From contig OW569395.1 of NCBI GenBank assembly GCA_937625935.1, positions 1 to 64,000 on the forward strand: DNA of 64,000 bases, read 5' to 3'. The stretch comes from Tetramitus jugosus (lineage: Eukaryota; Heterolobosea; Eutetramitea; Acrasida; Vahlkampfiidae). The translations under genes and the position numbers were made by a program. Each line of letters opens with the position of its first letter. The first letter of the stretch is position 1. This document shows positions 38,569 to 48,869 of the stretch, in pieces. Under the pieces are notes generated by a model. The model had not been told where the DNA came from, ran no database searches, and saw nothing but the letters and a program-made list of their open reading frames with translations.

Positions 38569-39531
38569 ATGACCCACAGCGACAACCACCACGGAGTCTC
38601 ATTTGTTCCTTTGATCGGAGAAGCTCACTCCTTGAAGCAAAGGGGCAACGAATTGTTGGAACAGGACGCTATTGACCAAGCCATCAGCACGTACGAGCAA
38701 GGTCAGTTAATCCTGGAGAGAATAATGTTGGGACAGTCAGCCTCAGTTAGTTCCATGCCCTTCACTATTTCTACCACAGGAACCACTACAATGATCACAC
38801 CAGGATTCTTCAACAACAACACCAAAAACCCAACGACTAATGTTGTGGAGCAGCAGCAACGATCGTACACGACAACTCCACTGTCCCTATTGACTGACAT
38901 TTTATCAAACATGGCCTTAGCACACTACCTCCGACAAAACTATGTCGCTGGTATTCAAACTTGTGAACACATTTTGCGTTTGGATGAGAGTCATATGAGG
39001 GCGAACTACTATGCCGGAATGATGTACAAGGACCAAAACAATAGGTCAATGGCAAAAAAGTACTTTCAGAGTGCGTTGATATGCACTCCACTGAACCATC
39101 CAGCGAGAGTTGATGTTGTGAGGGAATTGGCTTCGGTTGTCAGTTACAAACCAAAAAACAGGCTCCCACAAAGTGCATCAATCTCACCCAGAGACTACCC
39201 AGCAGTGAAACAATCAAATCAGTTGAATTCGATACCAGTACAGGAGGAAGGCGAACAACAAGAAACCAACTATGAAATGCAGCGTGCAATACTGGCAACG
39301 ATCGAAGCAGAGAGAAAAGAAAAGGAGAGTGCAATAGAAATGAAGAGAATGCAAGAGTTCTACGAAGAGGAAAGAAGGAGACAAGAGAATAATCGTCATG
39401 AAGAAGAGGGATCTCTCTATCTTGACGAAGATGAGGTCGTTTACGAGGATGATGAAGATGACCATTCTAACCTGCGAGACGAGGAGGTAGGTGACGAGAT
39501 CAATGGAGAAAACTATGATATGACGATGTAG
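38569..39531 (+). CDS. TPR-domain protein with acidic C-terminus
   Basis: About 320 residues from ATG 38569 (MTHSDNHHGV). AHSLKQRGNELLEQDAIDQAI begins a tetratricopeptide repeat; LLTDILSNMALAHYLRQNYVAGIQTCEHIL and ANYYAGMMYKDQNNRSMAKKYF complete two more, with a Ser/Thr/Asn-rich insert between. A charged helix (IEAERKEKESAIEMKRMQEF) and a Glu/Asp-rich tail follow. TPRs of this type often bind Hsp90/Hsp70 tails, but no clamp residues can be confirmed. An upstream start at 38371 would add 66 residues. Confidence 0.65.
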   Translation: MTHSDNHHGVSFVPLIGEAHSLKQRGNELLEQDAIDQAISTYEQGQLILERIMLGQSASVSSMPFTISTTGTTTMITPGFFNNNTKNPTTNVVEQQQRSYTTTPLSLLTDILSNMALAHYLRQNYVAGIQTCEHILRLDESHMRANYYAGMMYKDQNNRSMAKKYFQSALICTPLNHPARVDVVRELASVVSYKPKNRLPQSASISPRDYPAVKQSNQLNSIPVQEEGEQQETNYEMQRAILATIEAERKEKESAIEMKRMQEFYEEERRRQENNRHEEEGSLYLDEDEVVYEDDEDDHSNLRDEEVGDEINGENYDMTM

Positions 39532-40009
39532 CACGTTCAATCAACGGTCATCCATTTCCCAATAAAATCATTAATTTCTGTGAAATGAAACGTGCTTGCC
39601 ATTTATTGATAGGACCCAATTTTGGAGAATTCTTAATGTGCCTGTAGACGTTTTGTATTTTTTGTCGCCCACAATTACGACTCCGGGTACCGAGACAGCG
39701 GGTAGTCGTCAAACATTCTGGATCGAGTTCGTGATTTTTGCGAATTATGTGCCGGCAACAACAAATGAGCCACATTCAAATTTCGGGACACAAAGGATCC
39801 TTGGCTTCGTTATTGAGATCTCTTTTCGTTAAAAGAGTAAGTTATTTTGATGTTCTCAGATCAGATGCTTGGTGTTAAAAAGAAAGGGTGTTTCGTCAGT
39901 TCAACATTTTCTCACAACACAACAACATAACAAGCTTAATACCTCAAAGCAATACCAATTGTATTTGTCCACTTAATAGTATTTAATACCCATACTCAAG
40001 ATCTCTAAA
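39532..40009. other. Spacer; open frames of unclear meaning
   Basis: Both strands have frames of 60-80 codons here (plus 39596-39832, minus 39775-39548). On the minus strand a third frame, VPGVVIVGDKKYKTSTGTLR and on to 39580, looks more protein-like but has no start. Nothing can be assigned. The last 100 bp are the promoter of the next gene. Confidence 0.25.
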
Positions 40010-40768
40010 ATGAAGTCCATTCTCGCGTTGGCCCTTCTCATTCTCTTTGCGGCATACATTAATGGCCAGACTTGTGGCACTGGGCAGTTGCTCTGTGGAG
40101 CTTCTTGCTACTTCCCATCTCAGTACGTTTGTCTCCCAGGACCTAGACTGTGTCCGATTGGCAATCTCGCTTGCGGAGCTGCTTGTTACTTGCCATCTCA
40201 ATATCACTGCGTTGGTGGCATCTTGCTTCCAGGACCAGCACCACAAGCAACTGAATCCATTGTCACTGCCCCTTCACCAGGTGTCCCAGGCTGCCCTCCA
40301 GGAAACGCAAAGTGTGGAACTGTCTGCTACGATCCAATTCTCTATGATTGCTTGACTGGTAACCACCTTTGTCCAAAGGGTCTCTCTCTTTGTGGAATTG
40401 CTTGCTACTCACCACTCCAATATCATTGCGTTGGTGGTGTCTTGCAACCAGGACCAGCACCACAAGTCACTGAATCAATTGTTACTGGAGGAAGTCCAAT
40501 CACATCACCAGCAGCTCCTTGTGGAACCGGTGAAGCACTCTGTGGAGCTCAATGCTACGCTACTGCCGCGTACTTCTGTACTACAGGAAACCATTTGTGC
40601 CCATGTACCGCCAGATGTTTCTGTCCAGGTGATGGTGGTTGTTTCAACCCAACAGCCTATAGTTGCTGTGCTTCTGCTGCTTTCCCTACTGGTCACTTGG
40701 TTCAGGGACAAAACCAATGTACTGTCGCTTCCAACAGAGCCGTTTGCACTGGAAGTGGATGTACTTAA
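40010..40768 (+). CDS. Secreted Cys-rich repeat protein (carbohydrate-binding type)
   Basis: 252 residues with a signal peptide (ILALALLILFAAYINGQ). Repeats of the form LCGxxCYxPxxYxC (LLCGASCYFPSQYVC, LACGAACYLPSQYHC, KCGTVCYDPILYDC, LCGIACYSPLQYHC, LCGAQCYATAAYFC) occur five times, often separated by NHLCP. This resembles the small Cys-rich carbohydrate-binding module found in fungal and amoebal wall or glucanase proteins (PF10645-like). Two PGPAPQ-TESIV linkers are nearly identical. A role at the cell surface or in a cyst wall is plausible but inferred. Confidence 0.75.
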   Translation: MKSILALALLILFAAYINGQTCGTGQLLCGASCYFPSQYVCLPGPRLCPIGNLACGAACYLPSQYHCVGGILLPGPAPQATESIVTAPSPGVPGCPPGNAKCGTVCYDPILYDCLTGNHLCPKGLSLCGIACYSPLQYHCVGGVLQPGPAPQVTESIVTGGSPITSPAAPCGTGEALCGAQCYATAAYFCTTGNHLCPCTARCFCPGDGGCFNPTAYSCCASAAFPTGHLVQGQNQCTVASNRAVCTGSGCT

Positions 40769-41192
40769 ATGACATGCACTTGGATAAGCGATCGGTCATC
40801 ACGAAAATGCACCTTTGAAGAAATGGTGCATCATTGTACAATTTGTAAATAAGAACGATGACAAACTAAAGATCGCTGCGGATGGTAGTCCAATATCAGA
40901 AACCCAAATAAAAAGGAATTTGTTCCAAAAAACAAAAATGCCAATATTTCCTATTACCTTCTTGATGTTGTCACGTTACAAAAAATTTTGGCACTGTCAA
41001 TATTTGTCCGCAACTCCTTCCTTGATTGAAGCGGAAAATCGTAGCCCGACATCTGAAAAAATCTTTGTCGCTTCAATGTGAGGTTGGTGTCAACGTCTTT
41101 TCCTCCAAAAGGCAAGAAACTGCCCCACAAAACTCAAAACTCAAGAACGAACAAACCAATTCTCAAAGAAATCTTCTACTGCGTACCAGGAC
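40769..41192. other. No gene recognised
   Basis: 3' flank of the Cys-rich gene and 5' flank of the next small gene. Short frames only. Confidence 0.5.
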
Positions 41193-41603
41193 ATGTTCTG
41201 CTCGGCACCTCTAGCAACTAGCGACCAAATTGACCAGATCTACAAGAATTTTGAACGGGCAAAGAAGTTGTCACAAGAAGCGTGTGACACCAAGCAACAC
41301 AAATGTGTGAACTACAGACATCTGTTGGATGTACATGCTAGTGCTCTCTTCGATGATTGCATACTCAAAATACTGGATTTGAGAAAGTCCTTTTCCATGG
41401 GAGAAACCAGCAGTGACACTGTTACGCACCGACAACTGGAGAATGCCCAGTCAGGCGTGTTGAAATTTCAACTCGAAGTTTTGGGACGCATTATTGCACG
41501 TGCAAGAGACCTTGGCCTCGAGAGTATCGCGGAAGACAGAGAACGTCAAAAACAGAGGTTGGAATTTATGTCGAATGTGAAGGTGCTCTCAGAGAAATTC
41601 TAA
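41193..41603 (+). CDS. Small helical hypothetical protein
   Basis: 136 residues from ATG 41193. Predominantly helical and charged, e.g. QIYKNFERAKKLSQEACD and LKFQLEVLGRIIARARDLGL. No family recognised and no targeting signal. Base composition is like that of its neighbours, which supports a real gene. Confidence 0.55.
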   Translation: MFCSAPLATSDQIDQIYKNFERAKKLSQEACDTKQHKCVNYRHLLDVHASALFDDCILKILDLRKSFSMGETSSDTVTHRQLENAQSGVLKFQLEVLGRIIARARDLGLESIAEDRERQKQRLEFMSNVKVLSEKF

Positions 41604-41847
41604 TGTCCGACAGGACAGTTGGGTGGCCCAACAAAAATTAATGTTTCCCTCTTTGTACTTTCATATTGATAAACTCTACACATTACTTCTCAACATATGA
41701 CTATGAGTGTAATTGGTTGTTGTTTCTTGTTTTTATTGCACAGTGGAACACACATCAAAGTGACGGAACAATGACAGACAGATCCCACTTCAAATTGCCT
41801 CGGCCGAACAAAAGTAAGCAGGCAAGACCCAAAGAACAGCAACGACA

Positions 41848-42384
41848 ATGGAACCAAGTCAAGAGATGATTGATTTTTTCCACAAGAGGACAAGAGAACA
41901 TATCGCACGAGTGAAGCAAAACATGGTACTCATGGAGGGATATCTTGGTCTATCTCTGCAGACACTCGTAGAGCGTGCAAATGTTCACGATGAGAGCAAG
42001 TTCTCTGAGCAGGAACAACTAGGGTACATCTGGCTATCATGGATGCATCACCAGAAGAGTCAGAACATGGCTTTCGAGTATCCTCATGGTGGTATTCAAG
42101 ATTTAGTGACATCTGCAATTGATCACCATGTCACTCATAATTTACATCATCCTGAGGCACACGCGGATCATAATTTGATGAGTGAGCTGGATCTGGTGGA
42201 GATGGTGTGTGACTGGACAGCAATGAGTCAAGAGTTTAACCAGGCAAGTTGTCAATCCTATGTCGATCGAAATCTGGATGTCAAATGGAAGTTTTCACAC
42301 AGCAGAAAAGGGTTCATCTATCAGATTATTCAGGAGATGGACAAACGTAATGGTGTCAATCGTAGTCACAACGTGTTTTTCTGA
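41848..42384 (+). CDS. DUF5662 family protein
   Basis: 178 residues. HIARVKQNMVLMEGYL, then ANVHDESKFSEQEQLGYI, DHHVTHNLHHPEAH and LVEMVCDWTAMSQEF are the hallmark blocks of DUF5662: an H-D-x-S-K-F motif, an H-x3-N-x-H-H-P-E motif and an M-x-x-D-W-x-A-M-S motif. The conserved His and Asp suggest a metal site and an HD-like helical enzyme, but no activity is established. The family is common in bacteria and phages and occasional in protists. Bases 41604-41847 and 42385-42657 hold no gene. Confidence 0.8.
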   Translation: MEPSQEMIDFFHKRTREHIARVKQNMVLMEGYLGLSLQTLVERANVHDESKFSEQEQLGYIWLSWMHHQKSQNMAFEYPHGGIQDLVTSAIDHHVTHNLHHPEAHADHNLMSELDLVEMVCDWTAMSQEFNQASCQSYVDRNLDVKWKFSHSRKGFIYQIIQEMDKRNGVNRSHNVFF

Positions 42385-42657
42385 CATCTCACAGCCGACG
42401 AGACACTGCATTTTGATCAAAAAATAAGGTAATGGATCGACCATTGCCAACTCTATCACTCTTTATGGAATTCAATAAGCATTGCCAGTAGTAGATACAT
42501 ACAATGAGACAATCTTCAACCAATTCAAGCAACTCAAAATTGAATGTCGGGCCTGCCTATCATTTTCTCCGCTTCGTTCGAAAAAAAGTTGCAAAATTCA
42601 CAAACAAATCATACGACTAGTGAAATATCTTGAACCACAGTCAAGTTGTCAACAACA

Positions 42658-44106
42658 ATGGTCTCCACTCGATCCTCCAAACGCAACAACAAGCTTCCTA
42701 ATTCTCCGCTTTCCGCCAATTCACAAGAAAACGGTTCCCGCGGCGATAACGAAACGCCCAAACAAAAAGAGCGCGAAAGAAATCAACTACTGAAAAAATT
42801 TGAGACTGCGCTCAAAAAGAAGCGCAAAGAGCTCTTGTCTACTTTGGATGACGACACACAACAACAAGCTCAACCATCAAAGCTTAAGCTAAAGCAAAAG
42901 CAACAACAACAACAACAAAAAAACAAGAAACGAAGCAAAAGAGGAACTGAACAAGAAGAAGAAGATGATGATGATGATTTTTCACCTGATACACCAGCTG
43001 TCATTGACAAATCAAGCGAAGAACCAAAACAAAAGAGACAAAAATTACTTCAAGCTTCTTCTTCATCAACATCGATAGCTTCATTAGCTACACCAGTTCT
43101 TCGATTGAGTTCCATCACAAAAAACCAAGTTCAAACAACTGTTGACAATAGCAGTAGCAGTAGTGAAGATGAAAAAGAAGATGAAAATGTTCAAGAGAGC
43201 AGTGATGATGATGAAGAAAATGATCATGATAGTAACAAGAATAACCATAGTGATAGTGATAGTAGCAACAGCAGTAGTAGTAGTAGTAGTGAACAAGATG
43301 AATCATCAAGTGATGAAAAGAAATCATCACGAAAAAAGAATGAACCAAACGACGTCAAAACACTACTCGCTGATTTATTGACTAAAAATACCAACAATCA
43401 AAAAAATAAGAGAAACATGGACAGATATTTTATTGAAGAAACAACAACAATATCAACTGGCGCCTCGACAGCAACATCATCTTCGAATAGTGCTAGTAGT
43501 GCTAGTAGTGCTAGTAGTAGTAGAAGTAATTCAAGTAGTAACAATCAAATTGTTCCACTTTCATTTTTGAGCAAGGATACGTTTACAGAGTGTTGTACGT
43601 TGTGTGGTCACGATGATCATGAAGTGTTTGAATGTCCACATCGATTCTGTTCATTGTGTAATCGCAAAGGGCATGAATCAACAAATTGTACCTATCGAAA
43701 TGTGAGTAACAACAATAGTCGATCTCATCAGAGAGGTCCTTTGACATGTGATTGGTGCAGTAAGGTTGGACACACGGAAAGCAAGTGTCCAATGAAGGAA
43801 TTTACACTTGATTCAGATTCAGTGTCCGAAGAGAAATTGAAACAGTGGAAAATTACAAAGATTGAGACCAGTTCGGGCTACTTGTGTTGTGAGTTGCCAC
43901 AAAAGAAGAATGATCAAATTTATTGTTTCAATTGTGGAGGAAAGAGACATTTTGGTCTGCAGTGCGCACAACCATCATTGGCATCCATGATGAACTCTAG
44001 ATCTTCGCAGAACAAGATTTTGGAGATGGGAGTTTCGGCAAGGAGTGACCGGACAAAGAAGATTGTGCATCATTTGAGCTCACAGTTCTTGGATGAAGGA
44101 TATTAA
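42658..44106 (+). CDS. CCHC zinc-knuckle protein (Air/ZCCHC7-like?)
   Basis: 482 residues from ATG 42658. The first two thirds are low-complexity: Gln, Lys, Ser and acidic runs. Four CCHC knuckles follow: CTLCGHDDHEVFEC, CSLCNRKGHESTNC, CDWCSKVGHTESKC and CFNCGGKRHFGLQC, each C-x2-C-x4-H-x4-C. Consecutive knuckles of this kind bind RNA and occur in the Air1/Air2/ZCCHC7 subunits of the nuclear TRAMP complex, which feeds RNAs to the exosome; they also occur in unrelated proteins. A nuclear RNA-binding role is likely, TRAMP membership is only a guess. Confidence 0.75.
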   Translation: MVSTRSSKRNNKLPNSPLSANSQENGSRGDNETPKQKERERNQLLKKFETALKKKRKELLSTLDDDTQQQAQPSKLKLKQKQQQQQQKNKKRSKRGTEQEEEDDDDDFSPDTPAVIDKSSEEPKQKRQKLLQASSSSTSIASLATPVLRLSSITKNQVQTTVDNSSSSSEDEKEDENVQESSDDDEENDHDSNKNNHSDSDSSNSSSSSSSEQDESSSDEKKSSRKKNEPNDVKTLLADLLTKNTNNQKNKRNMDRYFIEETTTISTGASTATSSSNSASSASSASSSRSNSSSNNQIVPLSFLSKDTFTECCTLCGHDDHEVFECPHRFCSLCNRKGHESTNCTYRNVSNNNSRSHQRGPLTCDWCSKVGHTESKCPMKEFTLDSDSVSEEKLKQWKITKIETSSGYLCCELPQKKNDQIYCFNCGGKRHFGLQCAQPSLASMMNSRSSQNKILEMGVSARSDRTKKIVHHLSSQFLDEGY

Positions 44107-44181
44107 ATGTTCTTCTTCTGAGCAAAATGTTTCATGCATTTGTTTCTGCTGTGTTGCAACTTATTTTACAATGTCTCGATG

Positions 44182-45575
44182 TTATGATCGGTGATTGTCG
44201 TGAGAGGAAGATACAGCCTGAAGTAAACCAGTGTTTGTTTCAAGTGATCGGAACCGAGGTGATTTTGAAGATGATTTGGACAATGGTTTGAATGGTCCTT
44301 CATCCGTGTTATCCTTTCTCTTTTCATACGTTTTTCGTAGAGCCATTGGTTTGGGCAATGAAAGTTTTGCCTTCTTCTTCTCGTGCAACTTACTCGTGAG
44401 TTCTGCATTGACCGCTTCGAATGCCTCCTGTAAATGTTCCATTTCTGCCAACTTGGCTGTGAGTGTCTGGTGTCGCTTGGACATGTCTGTCAACAACTTT
44501 TGATAGTTGGTATTCAATTTTTTGAACTCAGTTTTGAGACTGTTGTTCTCCTTTCTCAGGCGGTTGTATTCATCGAGCATCTGATTGTAATTTTCATCGA
44601 CAAAAGCTTCTTCGAATGTTCTCTTTCCATTCTTGCCCATCTTTTCTCTCAGTGGATTTCTCATGTACTCTTCAATCAACTGATCACTGTCTGGTGCTGT
44701 TAGAGCTTCAATCGAAAATGGATCCACTATCGTTTGTTTTGAATCTTCAGAGACCTTGTCCTTGGTATCATCATTTGAGCCAACTGTTGCAACCACAGAC
44801 TCCTCATCGATCCTATAAGCTCCGGATGAACCGTTACCACTTGAACTCTGTGGGGGTGATGGAATGGTTGAGGGGTGTTGCTGGTATGCTCCACCTGGAG
44901 CTCCGACAAGGTGATGAACACTGGAATTAGCTTGGTTTACTTGCCCTGGCATCGTTCCTGCAGGTGGAAATGGAGTAACAAAGGGAGTTCCTTGCTGAGG
45001 GGAGTACATGAGACCTAAGGGAGCACCAGGAGCAGCAGTCGGCACAGAAGAAGAACTTGCAGTAGCGGAGATGGTGCCAACAACTGGAGGGACCATAGGA
45101 ACACCATTTGGAACATTTACAGCAGCTACAGCAGCAACAGAAGAAGCAGTAAATTGTTGCATCTTCTTATTGATTTGATCCTTTGTTCTTCGTTGGACAA
45201 TTGGTTTCCAAATTCTTCGTCTTGCATTGATGAACCAATTGTTAACTTGAGTCAGAGTAAGGCCTTTTCCGAAAATCACAAACAACCATTGAGTGAGTAG
45301 TTAGAACAAAACTAGGCTCTTGATAAGAAAAATGGTTGTTATGTGAGTTGTATCATACCTGTTTGTGCCATGAGCTTTTCCTTTTCCGCATCATTGGGAT
45401 AGGGATAATGAAAATGTTGAAACAACCACTTTTTCAAGTCTTCGACGGCTTCTTTTGGCAAATTTCCTCTACAAATAATGGTTGTGGCTTGTTGTTGTAG
45501 CTCTTGAGACAGAGATGCCATACCATCATTGTCAATATCGGAAGAAGAAGTGGAAGAGTTGTTTGGAACTTCCAT
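44182..45575 (-). CDS. TALE-class homeodomain transcription factor
   Basis: Two exons, 45575-45359 and 45263-44182, give 432 residues. The intron (45264-45358, GTATGA...TTCTAAC...AAAG) splits the homeodomain; joining restores AQTGLTLTQVNNWFINARRR, the diagnostic TALE helix 2-3 region. Before it, GNLPKEAVEDLKKWLFQHFHYPYPND is helix 1 with the three-residue loop extension (PYP). Ala/Pro-rich linkers follow, then a long coiled coil (RLRKENNSLKTEFKKLNTNY and on) for dimerisation, and a basic Ser-rich tail. Likely a nuclear regulator, perhaps of differentiation. Confidence 0.92.
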
Positions 45576-45977
45576 TATTCATACACAGGTACCTATCACA
45601 ACAAAGAAGGAGTATCGAATTGGATTGAACACTTTTTTGATTGATGACTCCAACGATCAAAAACAATTTGGGGAATTGTAGTTGACAGCGGAGTTTCTTC
45701 AAAACTGGTTTCAGTAAATCCCAAAAACTCCTCCTAGTGATCTCTGTTTCGACCTTGTCTGATCAAAACTTGTGAGTATGTAACTGAGCAGCTGCTCAGC
45801 TTTCCATTAATCCTCCTCTGATATCTCTGATCGATAAGAGTTTACACGACATCTTTTTCACCGTCATCGGAGAATAGAGAAAATATTTTCACAGCAAACA
45901 AAAAGCATTTTTCTCCACCAGCAAAAAAAACACATTTTTTTTTCATTTGATATCACACAACAAACGAACAAAAAAAA
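45576..45977. other. Divergent promoter region
   Basis: Between the homeodomain gene (minus) and the M3-like gene (plus). No gene. It ends in A-rich sequence immediately before the ATG at 45978, a feature seen before several genes here. Confidence 0.4.
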
Positions 45978-48791
45978 ATGATGCTCAACAGTAGTCGCAG
46001 CACAAGCAGGAGAATCCTACAAAACCTCTCCTCATCGTCAACAACATCAACACTACTCAACACCAACAATCATTCATTCCTCATCGCAGCTGCTGCCAGC
46101 ACTCCATTGTCATCAAATACGGTTCGTTTCTATGCCAAAAAGGACAATCGAGAAAAAAAAGTTTCCTTCAAGAAACAACAACAACAGCGAAGAGAGTTGT
46201 TGGCCAAACAAAAGAGAGAACAATTGGAACGAAAGGCTGAAGCAGAAGAGAGAAAGAGACTGGAGAAGGAAGCAAAGGAGCTTGCTCGCAGTCAAGCAAA
46301 ACAAGGAAAGGAAGGTGGTGCTGCTGGACAACAAGGCACTATTGATCTTGCCCGCACCAAGCCAAAGGTTATTCCGATTGCCGCCCAAATCGGAAAAAAA
46401 TCGGGTTTTTTACAATCGGAGAAAATTGTGGCCCCAGCAGCACCTACAGAGCTTGTGAAGCAAGGTGAGTGGCTTCATCAATTTGCTCGTGTCAAAAACA
46501 TTGCTCAGCAACAACAAAAGCAATCCACTGATGAGACTAGTGCTCACTCCAGTGAAGAATCATTGCCAATGTTTGGTGTAGCTATCGATGGAAAGAATGC
46601 TCCTGATAGCTCTGCTGACTTTGGTGTCTTCCACAGTTGGATCACCAGTGCTGTCAACATTACTTTTGTTGACGCAATTGAAAAGTTGATTGCCTCACCA
46701 AGTGCACCTCAAGCTGAACGTGTGTTTGAGCTAAAGTTTGAAATTTTCAATGCTTTGGTGTTGTTTTCAGAGTTGCACCCTGATGCTCATTTCTACACTT
46801 ATGCTGAATCATTGCTCTCCAAGTTTAACTCCACTGTTCAATCACTGGAGAGTAACTCTGCATTTGTCAATGCAATCAAGCCATTCAAGTCCAACAATAG
46901 TAGCTCTGGTGGTGCTCTAACTATTGGTCAAGCTGAGCTCGATCGTTTCCTTGCTCATGTCAGCAAGTTTACATTGGACTCTGAGGACTCTCAGCTCCAT
47001 CACTCTGATTTGCAAGCATCCATTGAAGGATTGAGAGAATACTTGAGAGAGTATGCAAGAATTAGAGTCGCAAAGCCAGATACTCGTCTCTATGAACTGC
47101 CAACAAGAAAAGAGTTGATCAATGGTCAATTCAATAGTGAAGTTGACAATGTTGTCATTAGAAAGAAGGTGCCAGGTATCGAAGTCAAGCCAGCTGTTGC
47201 CGTCTCTCGATACAGCTCTCATCTTGGAGGTGAAGTCGATCCAACTGAGAACAACTCTGACACACTCAAGTCACTCATGACCCATGTCAGCAATGACGGT
47301 CAGAGATTGTACCTGTGGAAGACGGTTCGTTCCGCTCTATTGGAAAACGTGGACAAGGAGTTGGCTGAGAAGACTGGTGCTTCTGCTGCTGAGGAATCCA
47401 CAAAGGAAACCAAGGGCAAGAGAGGCAAGGACACCAACAAGAGAGACAGCAGATTTGTTCAATTGAACGGATTGTGGAATCAGTTGATGACCAATACGAG
47501 CAGAGTTGTCAAGAACTCTACCGGTGGAAACTACTATGTCACAAAGAAGCCTGTCAATGATTTGGATGTGATTGTTTGGTTGACTGACTTGAGATCCAAT
47601 ATCCTCCCATTGGTTCAACGCGAACAACAATTGTGGAACCCATTGAAGAGACACAGACTGATTGCCAATCCACTCGTCCGGAGATCAATCTTCCGTTTCC
47701 AAACCAAGTTTGAGAGAGGAAACCCTGATCCAAAGAGAAATTTCGATTCAATCTTAACAAATGAAGTGCTCAGCAACCCTGAAGGACACACTGCATCCAT
47801 CCCTGAGCTATCCATTCAAGGTTGGGACGTTGCTCACTACAGAAAGTTGTACGCTGACATCTTTGCTGCCAAATATGATGCTGAATCCATGGCTCCATTC
47901 TTGAACTTGAGCAGTGCATTGAATGCATGCTTGAAGAGTATTGGACAAGACATTTTCGGAGTACAAGACTACAAGTTTGAAGAGTGCACCGTGTCAGAGA
48001 CCTGGAATCCAAAGTACGTCAAGAAGGTTGTCTTGAGTACTGACGAGGGTAACAAGACTCTGTACCTGGATCTCTCACCACCAACTCAATTCCACTTCAA
48101 CAGACAGAACGCAGTGTCTTATCCAGCTGGTCCAAACTCTGCCGTCTTGAGACTTCCATTCCTGTTTGCAAAGGCTGAAAATCAAGAGTTGCCATTCGGT
48201 ATTACAAGAACACTGACTGCCCTCGAGTTGAAGAACCTGTGTGGTGAATTCATGAACGGATGTCTGCACTTGTTCAAGGATCAATTCAACGGAGATGTCA
48301 TGTGGCAATCTGTTGCCAAGGAAGCTGCAGAGAACTTTGCTCTTGACAAGGCCTTCCTATCACAATTCGAACATGATCACATGGGCATGAAGATTCCAGA
48401 GAACTATGTCGATGAAGTAGTCAAGCGTGTTGGTCTCTCTGATCCAAAGTACGGTGCTCACGAAGTGTTGAGTCAAATCATTTACAGTATTTTCGATTAC
48501 CAACTGTTCACAGGAGCTTCCGGAAGCTCGTCACCAATGGAAATGTTCAGAACTCTGGAACAAAAGTTGTCTGTCAACGATAATGTACAAATGTTTGACT
48601 TGAACTACTTCTGGAACATTCATCGCCAGAATCCAATAACGTCCTTGTTGGTCAAGAGTCGTGCTCAACAGATTGGCACTGAAAATCTGAAGACTTTTGT
48701 CCATGAAGGAAAGAGTGGATTCGATGTGTCCGGATCAGATGCAACTTCCTTTGAAGCTCTTGTTGCTCGTGTCGGAAAGGAACTCCAGTAA
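45978..48791 (+). CDS. Mitochondrial M3-family peptidase homologue without zinc site (pseudoenzyme)
   Basis: 937 residues. An Arg/Ser-rich, acid-free N-terminus (LNSSRSTSRRILQNLSSSSTT) suggests mitochondrial import; a charged coiled-coil-like region follows. The C-terminal half resembles mitochondrial intermediate peptidase and oligopeptidases of family M3: GWDVAHYRKLYADIF, AALNACLKSIGQDIFGV-type helices, VSETWNPKYVKKVVLSTDEG and TLYLDLSPPTQFH in the usual order. At the place of L-F-H-E-[FM]-G-H-A-L-H (about residue 753) it has LCGEFMNGCLH, so both zinc-binding His are gone. It should be catalytically dead; a structural or chaperone role is inferred. Confidence 0.7.
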   Translation: MMLNSSRSTSRRILQNLSSSSTTSTLLNTNNHSFLIAAAASTPLSSNTVRFYAKKDNREKKVSFKKQQQQRRELLAKQKREQLERKAEAEERKRLEKEAKELARSQAKQGKEGGAAGQQGTIDLARTKPKVIPIAAQIGKKSGFLQSEKIVAPAAPTELVKQGEWLHQFARVKNIAQQQQKQSTDETSAHSSEESLPMFGVAIDGKNAPDSSADFGVFHSWITSAVNITFVDAIEKLIASPSAPQAERVFELKFEIFNALVLFSELHPDAHFYTYAESLLSKFNSTVQSLESNSAFVNAIKPFKSNNSSSGGALTIGQAELDRFLAHVSKFTLDSEDSQLHHSDLQASIEGLREYLREYARIRVAKPDTRLYELPTRKELINGQFNSEVDNVVIRKKVPGIEVKPAVAVSRYSSHLGGEVDPTENNSDTLKSLMTHVSNDGQRLYLWKTVRSALLENVDKELAEKTGASAAEESTKETKGKRGKDTNKRDSRFVQLNGLWNQLMTNTSRVVKNSTGGNYYVTKKPVNDLDVIVWLTDLRSNILPLVQREQQLWNPLKRHRLIANPLVRRSIFRFQTKFERGNPDPKRNFDSILTNEVLSNPEGHTASIPELSIQGWDVAHYRKLYADIFAAKYDAESMAPFLNLSSALNACLKSIGQDIFGVQDYKFEECTVSETWNPKYVKKVVLSTDEGNKTLYLDLSPPTQFHFNRQNAVSYPAGPNSAVLRLPFLFAKAENQELPFGITRTLTALELKNLCGEFMNGCLHLFKDQFNGDVMWQSVAKEAAENFALDKAFLSQFEHDHMGMKIPENYVDEVVKRVGLSDPKYGAHEVLSQIIYSIFDYQLFTGASGSSSPMEMFRTLEQKLSVNDNVQMFDLNYFWNIHRQNPITSLLVKSRAQQIGTENLKTFVHEGKSGFDVSGSDATSFEALVARVGKELQ

Positions 48792-48869
48792 AACTCTGAC
48801 ACAACAATGAGATGATTTTTGCGGGTAACCAACCAAAGAACAATACAATAACAATAAAAATACAATCAA

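Noticed and set aside
39548-39832. A small gene near 39.6 kb
   Set aside because: Frames on both strands are open but none has a start, a family or consistent coding character.
43084-43348. Minus-strand Tyr/His/Val-rich frames
   Set aside because: They are the complement of Ser and acidic triplet runs in the zinc-knuckle gene.
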